Below, in pieces: positions 25,513 to 38,406 of a DNA stretch of 64,000 bases. The DNA is from Hydractinia symbiolongicarpus. Taxonomy: Eukaryota > Cnidaria > Hydrozoa > Anthoathecata > Hydractiniidae. The stretch spans positions 27,493,501-27,557,500 of the forward strand of contig NC_079878.1 of the NCBI RefSeq assembly GCF_029227915.1, in the 5' to 3' direction. Position 1 is the stretch's first letter. The number at the start of each line of letters is the position of its first letter. Below the pieces are notes generated by a model. It saw nothing but the letters and a program-made list of their open reading frames with translations, did not search any database and had not been told where the DNA came from. The position numbers and the translations under genes were made by a program.

Positions 25513-28500
25513 GACTCCAAGAAATAATCTTCTTTTTAACTTGACATGATTGCTGGAAATCAGCGATTACACTGGGCGCTGTGGTAGCGCTTCATTTAAA
25601 AATTAAGACAAAAAAGTCAATTTTTACTGTGGGACCAATCCTAGCCGTTATCGCACGCTGAAGAAATAGAGAAAGTTTCAAAAACTACATTTCAATGACT
25701 TTCTAACGGTATCAGTCCGTTTGAGTTACAACGGTTGCGTCACATATTCGTCCCCACATGTATTTAGTGATAATTTTCCTATATTACTAAGGTATATTGC
25801 TTTTAACAGTGAAACGATTGACTGTGGAACTTAATTGAACTAACTTTGGACTGTGACCTTATTAATGTGATATGTGATCCAACTGGACTCGAAGAAATAA
25901 CATTCTTCTTAATTTGACATGATTGCCAGGACTCAGCGGTTACACTGGGCGCTGTGGTAGCGCTTCATTCAAAAATTAAGATAAAAAAGTCATTTTTCAC
26001 TGTGGTAACAATCCCAGCCGTTATTGCGCGCTGAAGAAATAGAGACAGTTTTAAAAACTACATTTTAATGACTTTCTAACGGTATCAGCCCGTTTGATTT
26101 ACAACGGTTGCGTCACATTTTCGTCCCCACATGTATTTAGTGATATTTTTCCAATATTACTACGTTATATCGCTTTTAACAGTGAAACGATTGACTGTGG
26201 AAGTTAATTGAACTAACTTTGGACTGTGACCTTATAAATGTGATAAGTGAGACCATTGAACTCCAAGAAAAAACATTCTTCTTAATTTGACATGATTGCT
26301 TGAACTAAGCAGTTACACTGGACGCAGTGGCAGCGCTTTATTTGAAAATTTAGATGAAAAAGTCCTTTTTGTACTGTAGGACAAATCCTAGTCGTTATTG
26401 CGTGCTGAAGAAATAGAGGCAGTTTCAAAAACTTCATTTCATTGACTTTGTAACGGTATCAGTCCATTTCAATTACAACGGTTCTGTCACATATTCCTAC
26501 CATCATGTACTTAACGGTATTTTTCTCATATTACTAGGTTGCATCGCTTTTAACAGTGAAACAATTGACTGTGTGACTTAATTGAACTAACATTGGACTG
26601 TAACCTTATAAATGTGATAAGAGAGCCAACTGGACTCCAAGAAATAACCTTCTTTTTAACTTGACATGATTGCTGGAACTCAGCGATTACACTGGGCGCT
26701 GTGGTAGCACTTCATTTAAAAATTAAGATAAAAAAGTCAATTGTTACTGTGGGACCAATCCTAGCCGTTATCGCACGCTGAAGAAATAGAGAAAGTTTCA
26801 AAAACTACATTTCAATGACTTTCTAACGGTATCAGTCCGTTTGAGTTACAACGGTTGCGTCACATATTCGTCCCCACATGTATTTAGTGATATTTTTCCT
26901 ATATCACTAAGGTATATCGCTTTTAACAGTGAAACGATTGACTGTGGAACTTAATTGAACTAACTTTGGACTGTGACCTTATTAATGTTATATGTGATCC
27001 AACTGGACTCGAAGAAATAAAATTCTTCTTAATTTGACATGATTGCCGGAACTCAGCGATTACACTGGGCGCTGTGGTAGCGCTTCATTCAAAAATTTAG
27101 ATAAATAAGTCATTTTTTACTGTGGGACCAATCCTAGCCGTTTTCGCGCGCTGAAGAAATAGAGACATTTTCCAAAACTACATTTCATTGACTTTCTAAC
27201 GGTATCAGTCCGTTTAAGTTACAACGGTTGCGTCACATATTCGTACCAACATGTATTTAGCGATATTTAACTGATAATACTAGGTTGCATCGCTTTTAAC
27301 AGTAGAACGATTGACTCTGGGATTTAATTGAACTGATTCTGGACTGTGACCTTTTAAATGTGATAAATGAGCAGATTGGACTCCAAGGAATAACATTCAT
27401 TTTAACTTGACATGATTCCTGGAATTCAGCGATTACAATAGGCTCTGTGGTAGCGCTTTATTTAAAAATTTTGATAAATAAGTCTTTTTTACTGCGGGAC
27501 CAATCCTGGCCGTTAGCACGCGCTGACGAAATAGAGACATTTTCAAAAACTACATTTCAATGACTTCTTAGCGGTACCAATCCGTTTGAGTTACAACTGT
27601 TGCGTCACATATTCGTACCATCATGTACTTAACGATACTTTTCTGATATTACTAGGTTGCATCGCTTTTAGCAGTGAAACGATTGACTGTGGGACTTAAT
27701 TAAACTGATTTTTGACTTTGGCCTTATAAATGTGATAAATAAGCCAATTGGATTCCAACAAATAACATTCTTCATAATTTGACATGATTGCTGGAACTCA
27801 GCGATTACACTGGGCGCTGTGGTAGCGCTTCATTTAAAAATTTAGATGAAAAAGTTATTTTTGTACTGTGGGACAAATCCTAGTCGTTATCGCGTGCTGA
27901 AGAAATAGAAGCAGTTTCAAAAACTTCATTTCATTGACTTTCTAACGATATCAGTCCATTTCAATTACAACGGTTCTGTCACATATTCCTACCATCATGT
28001 ACTTAACCGTATTTTTCTCATATTACTAGGTTGCATCGCTTTTAACAGTGAAACAATTGACTGTGTGACTTAATTGAACTAACATTGGACTGTAACCTTA
28101 TAAATGTGATAAGAGAGCCAACTGGACTCCAAGAAATAACCTTCTTTTTAACTTGACATGATTGCTGGAACTCAGCGATTACACTGGGCGCTGTGGTAGC
28201 GCTTCATTTAAAAATTAAGACAAAAAAGTCAATTTTTACTGTGGGACCAATCCTAGCCGTTATCCCACGCTGAAGAAATAGAGAAAGTTTCAAAAACTAC
28301 ATTTCAATGACTTTCTAACGGTATCAGTCCGTTTGAGTTACAACGGTTGCGTCACATATTCGTCCCCACATGTATTTAGTGATATTTTTCCTATATTACT
28401 AAGGTATATCGCTTTTAACAGTGAAACGATTGACTGTGGAACTTAATTGAACTAACTTTGGACTGTGACCTTATTAACGTGATATGTGATCCAACTGGAC

Positions 28501-31415
28501 TCGAAGAAATAACATTCTTCTTAATTTGACATGATTGCCGGAACTCAGCGATTACACTGGGCGCTGTGGTAGCGCTTCATTTAAAAATTAAGATAAAAAA
28601 GTCATTTCTCACTGTGGGAACAATCCCAGCCGTTATTGCGCGCTGAAGAAATAGAGACAGTTTTAAAAACATTTTAATGACTTTCTAACGGTATCAGCCC
28701 GTTTGATTTACAACGGTTGCGTCACATTTTCGTCCCCACATGTATTTAGTGATATTTTTCCAATATTACTACGTTATATCGCTTTTAACAGTGAAACGAT
28801 TGACTGTGGAAGTTAATTGAACTAACTTTGGACTGTGACCTTATAAATGTGATAAGTGAGACCATTGAACTCCAAGAAAAAACATTCTTCTTAATTTGAC
28901 ATGATTGCTTGAACTAAGCAGTTACACTGGACGCAGTGGCAGCGCTTTATTTGAAAATTTAGATGAAAAAGTCCTTTTTGTACTGTAGGACAAATCCTAG
29001 TCGTTATTGCGTGCTGAAGAAATAGAGGCAGTTTCAAAAACTTCATTTCATTGACTTTGTAACGGTATCAGTCCATTTCAATTACAACGGTTCTGTCACA
29101 TATTCCTACCATCATGTACTTAACGGTATTTTTCTCATATTACTAGGTTGCATCGCTTTTAACAGTGAAACAATTGACTGTGTGACTTAATTGAACTAAC
29201 ATTGGACTGTAACCTTATAAATGTGATAAGAGAGCCAACTGGACTCCAAGAAATAACCTTCTTTTTAACTTGACATGATTGCTGGAACTCAGCGATTACA
29301 CTGGGCGCTGTGGTAGCACTTCATTTAAAAATTAAGATAAAAAAGTCAATTGTTACTGTGGGACCAATCCTAGCCGTTATCGCACGCTGAAGAAATAGAG
29401 AAAGTTTCAAAAACTACATTTCAATGACTTTCTAACGGTATCAGTCCGTTTGAGTTACAACGGTTGCGTCACATATTCGTCCCCACATGTATTTAGTGAT
29501 ATTTTTCCTATATCACTAAGGTATATCGCTTTTAACAGTGAAACGATTGACTGTGGAACTTAATTGAACTAACTTTGGACTGTGACCTTATTAATGTTAT
29601 ATGTGATCCAACTGGACTCGAAGAAATAAAATTCTTCTTAATTTGACATGATTGCCGGAACTCAGCGATTACACTGGGCGCTGTGGTAGCGCTTCATTCA
29701 AAAATTTAGATAAATAAGTCATTTTTTACTGTGGGACCAATCCTAGCCGTTTTCGCGCGCTGAAGAAATAGAGACATTTTCCAAAACTACATTTCATTGA
29801 CTTTCTAACGGTATCAGTCCGTTTAAGTTACAACGGTTGCGTCACATATTCGTACCAACATGTATTTAGCGATATTTAACTGATAATACTAGGTTGCATC
29901 GCTTTTAACAGTAGAACGATTGACTCTGGGATTTAATTGAACTGATTCTGGACTGTGACCTTTTAAATGTGATAAATGAGCAGATTGGACTCCAAGGAAT
30001 AACATTCATTTTAACTTGACATGATTCCTGGAATTCAGCGATTACAATAGGCTCTGTGGTAGCGCTTTATTTAAAAATTTTGATAAATAAGTCTTTTTTA
30101 CTGCGGGACCAATCCTGGCCGTTAGCACGCGCTGACGAAATAGAGACATTTTCAAAAACTACATTTCAATGACTTCTTAGCGGTACCAATCCGTTTGAGT
30201 TACAACTGTTGCGTCACATATTCGTACCATCATGTACTTAACGATACTTTTCTGATATTACTAGGTTGCATCGCTTTTAGCAGTGAAACGATTGACTGTG
30301 GGACTTAATTAAACTGATTTTTGACTTTGGCCTTATAAATGTGATAAATAAGCCAATTGGATTCCAACAAATAACATTCTTCATAATTTGACATGATTGC
30401 TGGAACTCAGCGATTACACTGGGCGCTGTGGTAGCGCTTCATTTAAAAATTTAGATGAAAAAGTTATTTTTGTACTGTGGGACAAATCCTAGTCGTTATC
30501 GCGTGCTGAAGAAATAGAAGCAGTTTCAAAAACTTCAATTCATTGACTTTCTAACGATATCAGTCCATTTCAATTACAACGGTTCTGTCACATATTCCTA
30601 CCATCATGTACTTAACGATATTTTTCTCATATTACTAGGTTGCATCGCTTTTAACAGTGAAACAATTGACTGTGTGACTTAATTGAACTAACATTGGACT
30701 GTAACCTTATAAATGTGATAAAAGAGCCAACTGGACTCCAAGAAATAATCTTCTTTTTAACTTGACATGATTGCTGGAAATCAGCGATTACACTGGGCGC
30801 TGTGGTAGCGCTTCATTTAAAAATTAAGACAAAAAAGTCAATTTTTACTGTGGGACCAATCCTAGCCGTTATCGCACGCTGAAGAAATAGAGAAAGTTTC
30901 AAAAACTACATTTCAATGACTTTCTAACGGTATCAGTCCGTTTGAGTTACAACGGTTGCGTCACATATTCGTCCCCACATGTATTTAGTGATAATTTTCC
31001 TATATTACTAAGGTATATTGCTTTTAACAGTGAAACGATTGACTGTGGAACTTAATTGAACTAACTTTGGACTGTGACCTTATTAATGTGATATGTGATC
31101 CAACTGGACTCGAAGAAATAACATTCTTCTTAATTTGACATGATTGCCAGGACTCAGCGGTTACACTGGGCGCTGTGGTAGCGCTTCATTCAAAAATTAA
31201 GATAAAAAAGTCATTTTTCACTGTGGGAACAATCCCAGCCGTTATTGCGCGCTGAAGAAATAGAGACAGTTTTAAAAACTACATTTTAATGACTTTCTAA
31301 CGGTATCAGCCCGTTTGATTTACAACGGTTGCGTCACATTTTCGTCCCCACATGTATTTAGTGATATTTTTCCAATATTACTACGTTATATCGCTTTTAA
31401 CAGTGAAACGATTGA
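25496..31415 (+). repeat. 7-monomer higher-order repeat, two copies plus a partial third
   Basis: Unit starts in the same phase fall at 25496, 28108 and 30717, giving lengths of 2612 and 2609 bp. The 3-bp difference is a small deletion in the second copy (gttttaaaaacatttt near 28665). The monomers come in fixed order, with markers aataatcttc or aataaccttc, ccaggactcagcgg, gaccattgaactcc, tcaattgttactg, ataatactagg, agcagattgg and aataagccaattgg. The third copy matches the first (offset 5221 bp from about 25.3 kb) and stops near 31.41 kb. Repeated fixed-order monomers define a true higher-order repeat rather than random variation. Confidence 0.88.
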
Positions 31416-31509
31416 CTGTGGAATTTAATTCAACTAACTTTGGACTGAAGCCTTGCAAGTGTGATAAGTGAGCCAACTGGACTCGAAGAAATAACATTTT
31501 TCCTAATTT

Positions 31510-33420
31510 TACATGATTGCCGGAACTCAGCGATTACACTGGGCGCTGTGGTAGCGCTTCATTTAAAAATTTAAATAAATAAGTCATTTTTTACTGTGGG
31601 ATCAAACCTAGCCGTTATCGCGCGCTGAAGAAGTAGAGACAGTTTCAAAAGCTCCATTTCATTGACTTTCTAACGGTATCAGTCCCTTTCAATTACAACG
31701 GTTTCGTCACATATTCGTACCATCATGTACTTAACGATACTTTTCTGATATTACTAGGTTGCATCGCTTTTAGCAGTGAAACGATTGACTGTGGGACTTA
31801 ATTGAACTGATTTTTGACTTTGACCTTATAAATGTGATAAATGAGCCAATTGGATTCCAAGAAATAACATTCTTCTTAATTTGACATGATTGCTGGAACT
31901 CAGCGATTACACTGGGCGCTGTGGTAGCGCTTCATTTAAAAACTTAGATGAAAAGGTTATTTTTGTACTGTGGGACATCTCCTAGTCGTTATCGCGCGCT
32001 GAAGAAATAGAGGCAGTTTCAAAAACTTCAATTTATTGACTTTCTAACGGTATCAGTCCGTTTTAATTTCAACGGTTCCGTCACATATTCCTACCATCAT
32101 GTACTTTACGATATTTTTCTCATATTAATAGGTTGCATCGCTTTTAACAGTGAAACGATTGACTGTAGGACTTAATTGAACTAACTTTGGACTGTAACCT
32201 TATAAATGTAATAAGAGAGCCAACTGGACTCCAAGAATTAACATTCTATTTAATTTGACATGTTTGCTGGAACTCAGCGATTACACTGGGCGCTGTGGTA
32301 GCGCTTCATTTAAAAATTAAGATAAAAAAGTCAATTTTTACTGTGGGACCAATCCTAGCCGTTATCGCGTGCTGAATAAATAGAGAAAGTTTCAAAAACT
32401 ACATTTCAATAACTTCCTAACGGTATCAGTCCGTTTGAGTTACAACGGTTGCGTCAGATATTCGTCCCCACATGTATTTAGTGATATTTTCCCGATTTTA
32501 CTAAGGTATATCGCTTTTAACAGTGAAACGAGTGACTGTGGAACTTAATTGAACTAACTTTGGACTGTGACCTTATAATTGTGATAAATGAGACAATTGA
32601 ACTCCAAGAAAAAATATTCTTCTTAATTTGACATGATTGCGTGAACTCAGCAGTTACACTGGGCGCAGTGGCAGCGCTTTATTTGAAAATTTAGATAAAA
32701 AAGTCCTTTTTGTACTGTGGGACTAATCCTAGCCGTTATCGCGTGCTGAAGAAATAGAGGCAGTTTCAAAAACTTCAATTTATTGACCTTCTAACGGTAT
32801 CAGTCCGTTTTAATTTCAACGGTTCCGTCACATATTCGTACCATCATGTACTTAACGATATTTTTCTCATATTAATAGGTTGCATCGCTTTTAACAGTGA
32901 AACGATTGACTGTAGGACTTAATTGAACTAACTTTGGACGGTAACCTTATAAATGTGATAAGAGAGCCAACTGGACTCCAAGAATTAACATTCTTTTTAA
33001 TTTGACATTTTTGCTGGAACTCAGCGATTACACTGGGCGCTGTGGTAGCGCTTCATTTAAAAATTAAGATAAAAAAGTCAATTTTTACTGTGGGACCAAT
33101 CCTAGCCGTTATCGCGTGCTGAACAAATAGAGAAAGTTTCAAAAACTACATTTCAATAACTTCCTAACGGTATCAGTCCGTTTGAGTTACAACGGTTGCG
33201 TCAGATATTCGTCCCCACATGTATTTAGTGATATTTTGCCGATTTTACTAAGGTATATCTCTTTTAACAGCGAAACGATTGACTGTGGAACTTAATTGAA
33301 CTAACTTTGGACTGTGACCTTATAATTGTGATAAATGAGACAATTGAACTCCAAGAAAAAATATTCTTCTTAATTTGACATGATTGCTTGAACTCAGCAG
33401 TTACACTGGGCGCAGTGGCA
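31510..33420 (+). repeat. Segment copied at 35613-37523 (11 monomers apart)
   Basis: Rare variants tgggacatct (31971 and 36074) and tgattgcgtgaactcag (gtgaactcag at 32641 and 36744) share an exact offset of 4103 bp, equal to 11 monomers of 373 bp. The block includes an attaataggttg monomer, a gaattaacattct monomer and aataacttcctaacgg, so about five monomers were copied together. Confidence 0.83.
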
Positions 33421-33819
33421 GCGCTTTATTTGAAAATTTAGATAAAAAAGTCCTTTTTGTACTGAGGGACAATTCCTAGTCGTTATCGCGTGCTGAAGAA
33501 ATAGAGGCAGTTTTAAAAACGCCATTTCATTGACTTTCTAACGGTATCAGTCCGTTTCAATTACAACGGTTCTGTCACATATTCCTACTATCATGTACTT
33601 AACGATATATTTCTCATATTACTAGGTTGCATCGCTTTTAACAGTGAAACGATTGACTGTGGAACTTAATTGAACTAACTTTGGACTGTGACCTTATAAA
33701 TGTGTTAAGTGAGGCAACTGGACTCGAAGAAATAACATTCTTCTTAATTTGACAAGATTGCCGGAACTCAGCGATTACACTGTGTGCTGTGGTAGCGCTT
33801 CATTTAAAAATTAAGATAA

Positions 33820-35600
33820 AAAAGTCAATTGTTACTGTGGGACCAATCCTAGCCGTTATCGCACGCTGAAGAAATAGAGAAAGTTTCAAAAACTACATTT
33901 CAATGACTTTCTAACGGTATCAGTCCGTTTGAGTTACAACGGTTGCGTCACATATTCGTCCCCACATGTATTTAGTGATATTTTTCCTATATCACTAAGG
34001 TATATCGCTTTTAACAGTGAAACGATTGACTGTGGAACTTAATTGAACTAACTTTGGACTGTGACCTTATTGATGTTTTATGTGATCCAACTGGACTCGA
34101 AGAAATAAAATTCTTCTTAATTTGACATGATTGCCGGAACTCAGCAATTACACTGGGCGCTGTGGTAGCGCTTCATTCAAAAATTTAGATAAATAAGTCA
34201 TTTTTTACTGTGGGACCAATCCTAGCCGTTTTCGCGCGCTGAAGAAATAGAGACATTTTCCAAAACTACATTTCATTGACTTTCTAACGGTATCAGTCCG
34301 TTTAAGTTACAACGGTTGCGTCACATATTCGTACCAACATGTATTTAGCGATATTTAACTGATAATACTAGGTTGCATCGCTTTTAACAGTAGAACGATT
34401 GACTCTGGGATTTAATTGAACTGATTCTGGACTGTGACCTTTTAAATGTGATAAATGAGCAGATTGGACTCCAAGGAATAACATTCATTTTAACGACATG
34501 ATTCCTGGAATTCAGCAATTACAATAGGCTCTGTGGTAGCGCTTTATTTAAAAATTTTGATAAATAAGTCTTTTTTACTGCGGGACCAATCCTGGCCGTT
34601 AGCACGCGCTGACGAAATAGAGACATTTTCAAAAACTACATTTCAATGACTTCTTAGCGGTACCAATCCGTTTGAGTTACAACTGTTGCGTCACATATTC
34701 GTACCATCATGTACTTAACGATACTTTTCTGATATTACTAGGTTGCATCGCTTTTAGCAGTGAAACGATTGACTGTGGGACTTAATTAAACTGATTTTTG
34801 ACTTTGGCCTTATAAATGTGATAAATAAGCCAATTGGATTCCAACAAATAACATTCTTCATAATTTGACATGATTGCTGGAACTCAGCGATTACACTGGG
34901 CGCTGTGGTAGCGCTTCATTTAAAAATTTAGATGAAAAAGTTATTTTTGTACTGTGGGACAAATCCTAGTCGTTATCGCGTGCTGAAGAAATAGAAGCAG
35001 TTTCAAAAACTTCATTTCATTGACTTTCTAACGATGTCAGTTCATTTCAATTACAACGGTTCTGTCACATATTCCTACCATCATGTACTTAACGGTATTT
35101 TTCTCATATTACTAGGTTGCATCGCTTTTAACAGTGAAACGATTGACTGTGTGACTTAATTGAACTAACATTGGACTGTAACCTTATAAATGTGATAAGA
35201 GAGCCAACTGGACTCCAAGAAATAATATTCTTTTTAACTTGACATGATTGCTGGAAATCAGCGATTACACTGGGCGCTGTGGTAGCGCTTCATTTAAAAA
35301 TTAAGACCAAAAAGTCAATTTTTACTGTGGGACCAATCCTAGCCGTTATCCCACGCTGAAGAAATAGAGAAAGTTTCAAAAACTACATTTCAATGACTTT
35401 CTAACGGTATCAGTCCGTTTGAGTTACAACATTGCGTCACATATTCGTCCCCACATGTATTTAGTGATATTTTTCCTATATTACTAAGGTATATCGCTTT
35501 TAACAGTGAAACGATTGACTGTGGAACTTAATTGAACTAACTTTGGACTGTGACCTTATTAACGTGATATGTGATCCAACTGGACTCGAAGAAATAACAT
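33820..35600 (+). repeat. Transplanted piece of the 7-monomer repeat
   Basis: This piece of about 1.8 kb follows 26.73-28.5 kb in order (ttgttactgt at 26741 and 33829; tatcccacgc at 28261 and 35347), with a nearly constant offset of 7086-7088 bp. It sits between two copies of the unrelated 11-monomer-spaced block, so it was inserted or exchanged into it. Private changes since then include a 3-bp loss in ttttaacgacatg near 34490 and a shortened acaacattgcg near 35430. Confidence 0.8.
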
Positions 35601-35612
35601 TCTTCTTAATTT

Positions 35613-37523
35613 TACATGATTGCCGGAACTCAGCGATTACACTGGGCGCTGTGGTAGCGCTTCATTTAAAAATTTAAATATATAAGTCATTTTTTACTGT
35701 GGGATCAATCCTAGCCGTTATCGCGCGCTGAAGAAGTAGAGACAGTTTCAAAATCTCCATTTCATTGACTTTCTAACGGTATCAGTCCCTTTCAATTACA
35801 ACGGTTTCGTCACATATTCGTACCATCATGTACTTAACGATACTTTTCTGATATTACTAGGTTGCATCGCTTTTAGCAGTGAAACGATTGACTGTGGGAC
35901 TTAATTGAACTGATTTTTGACTTTGACCTTATAAATGTGATAAATGAGCCAATTGGATTCCAACAAATAACATTCTTCTTAATTTGACATGATTGCTGGA
36001 ACTCAGCGATTACACTGGGCGCTGTGGTAGCGCTTCATTTAAAAACTTAGATGAAAAGGTTATTTTTGTACTGTGGGACATCTCCTAGTCGTTATCGCGC
36101 GCTGAAGAAATAGAGGCAGTTTCAAAAACTTCAATTTATTGACTTTCTAACGGTATCAGTCCGTTTTAATTTCAACGGTTCCGTCACATATTCGTACCAT
36201 CATGTACTTTACGATATTTTTCTCATATTAATAGGTTGCATCGCTTTTAACAGTGAAACGATTGACTGTAGGACTTAATTGAACTAACTTTGGACTGTAA
36301 CCTTATAAATGTAATAAGAGAGCCAACTGGACTCCAAGAATTAACATTCTATTTAATTTGACATGTTTGCTGGAACTCAGCGATTACACTGGGCGCTGTG
36401 GTAGCGCTTCATTTGAAAATTAAGATAAAAAAGTCAATTTTTACTGTGGGACCACTCCTAGCCGTTATCGCGTGCTGAAGAAATAGAGAAAGTTTCAAAA
36501 ACTACATTTCAATAACTTCCTAACGGTATCAGTCCGTTTGAGTTACAACGGTTGCGTCAGATATTCGTCCCCACATGTATTTAGTGATATTTTTCCGATT
36601 TTACTAAGGTATATCGCTTTTAACAGTGAAACGATTGACTGTGGAACTTAATTGAACTAACTTTGGACTGTGACCTTATAATTGTGATAAATGAGACAAT
36701 TGAACTCCAAGAAAAAATATTCTTCTTAATTTGACATGATTGCGTGAACTCAGCAGTTACACTGGGCGCAGTGGCAGCGCTTTATTTGAAAATTTAGATA
36801 AAAATGTCCTTTTTGTACTGTGGGACTAATCCTAGCCGTTATCGCGTGCTGATGAAATAGAGGCAGTTTCAAAGACTTCAATTTATTGACCTTCTAACGG
36901 TATCAGTCCGTTTTAATTTCAACGGTTCCGTCACATATTCGTACCATCATGTACTTAACGATATTTTTCTCATATTAATAGGTTGCATCGCTTTTAACAG
37001 TGAAACGATTGACTGTAGGACTTAATTGAACTAACTTTGGACGGTAACCTTATAAATGTGATAAGAGAGCCAACTGGACTCCAAGAATTAACATTCTTTT
37101 TAATTTGACATGTTTGCTGGAACTCAGCGATTACACTGGGCGCTGTGGTAGCGCTTCATTTAAAAATTAAGATAAAAAAGTCAATTTTTACTGTGAGACC
37201 AATCCTAGCCGTTATCGCGTGCTGAACAAATAAAGAAAGTTTCAAAAACTACATTTCAATAACTTCCTAACGGTATCAGTCCGTTTGAGTTACAACGGTT
37301 GCGTCAGATATTCGTCCCCACATGTATTTAGTGATATTTTGCCGATTTTACTAAGGTATATCTCTTTTAACAGCGAAACGATTGACTGTGGAACTTAATT
37401 GAACTAACTTTGGACTGTGACCTTATAATTGTGATAAATAAGACAATTGAACTCCAAGAAAAAATATTCTTCTTAATTTGACATGATTGCTTGAACTCAG
37501 CAGTTACACTGGGCGCAGTGGCA
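35613..37523 (+). repeat. Second copy of 31510-33420
   Basis: It matches the earlier copy at a constant offset of 4103 bp, with a few substitutions such as ccactcctagcc and gctgatgaaatag. Its right part merges into the regular dimer array. Confidence 0.83.
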
Positions 37524-38259
37524 GCGCTTTATTTGAAAATTTAGATAAAAAAGTCCTTTTTGTACTGTGGGAGTAATCCTAGCCGTTATCGCGTGCTGAA
37601 GAAATAGAGGCAGTTTCAAAAACTTCAATTTATTGACCTTCTAACGGTATCAGTCCGTTTTAATTTCAACGGTTCCGTCACATATTCGTACCATCATGTA
37701 CTTAACGATATTTTTCTCATATTAATAGGTTGCATCGCTTTTAACAGTGAAACGATTGACTGTAGGACTTAATTGAACTAACTTTGGACGGTAACCTTAT
37801 AAATGTGATAAGAGAGCCAACTGGACTCCAAGAATTAACATTCTTTTTAATTTGACATGTTTGCTGGAACTCAGCGATTACACTGGGCGCTGTGGTAGCG
37901 CTTCATTTAAAAATTAAGATAAAAAAGTCAATTTTTACTGTGGGACCAATCCTAGCCGTTATCGCGTGCTGAACAAATAGAGAAAGTTTCAAAAACTACA
38001 TTTCAATAACTTCCTAACGGTATCAGTCCGTTTGAGTTACAACGGTTGCGTCAGATATTCGTCCCCACATGTATTTAGTGATATTTTGCCGATTTTACTA
38101 AGGTATATCTCTTTTAACAGCGAAACGATTGACTGTGGAACTTAATTGAACTAACTTTGGACTGTGACCTTATAATTGTGATAAATGAGACAATTGAACT
38201 CCAAGAAAAAATATTCTTCTTAATTTGACATGATTGCTTGAACTCAGCAGTTACACTGG

Positions 38260-38274
38260 GCGCAGTGGCAGCGC
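38260..38274 (+). other. D-arm / A-box-like hairpin (one per class A monomer; example)
   Basis: GCGC-AGTGGCA-GCGC forms a 4-bp stem and 7-nt loop. Numbered as a tRNA D-arm it has G10, A14, G15, T16, G18, G19 and A21, positions that are conserved in tRNAs and in the Pol III A box. Position 8 is G rather than T. The other monomer class reads GCGC-TGTGGTA-GCGC, which keeps all but A14. I give one example; nearly every monomer has one form. A tRNA-related origin or Pol III activity is inference only. Confidence 0.4.
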
Positions 38275-38389
38275 TTTATTTGAAAATTTAGATAAAAAAG
38301 TCCTTTTTGTACTGTGGGACAAATCTTAGCCGTTATCGCGTGCTGAAGAAATAGAGGCAGTTTCAAAAACTTCATTTCATTGACTTTCT

Positions 38390-38406
38390 AACGGTATCAG
38401 TCCGTT
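38390..38406 (+). other. T-arm-like dyad (example, one per monomer)
   Basis: AACGG-TATCAGT-CCGTT is a perfect 5-bp stem with a 7-nt loop, the geometry of a tRNA T-arm. Loop positions matching a T-arm are the first T, the A at position 58 and the T at position 60. The three central positions (TTCR in a B box) do not match. It lies 115 bp downstream of the D-arm-like element. It is repeated throughout the array, with loss of pairing in some copies (for example ctatctgtatcattctg near 63260). Confidence 0.4.

Noticed and set aside
38260-38406. Complete tRNA gene
   Set aside because: D-arm-like and T-arm-like elements exist, but there is no acceptor stem, no anticodon arm between them, and the spacing is far too long for an ordinary tRNA. 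Kept only as a finding.
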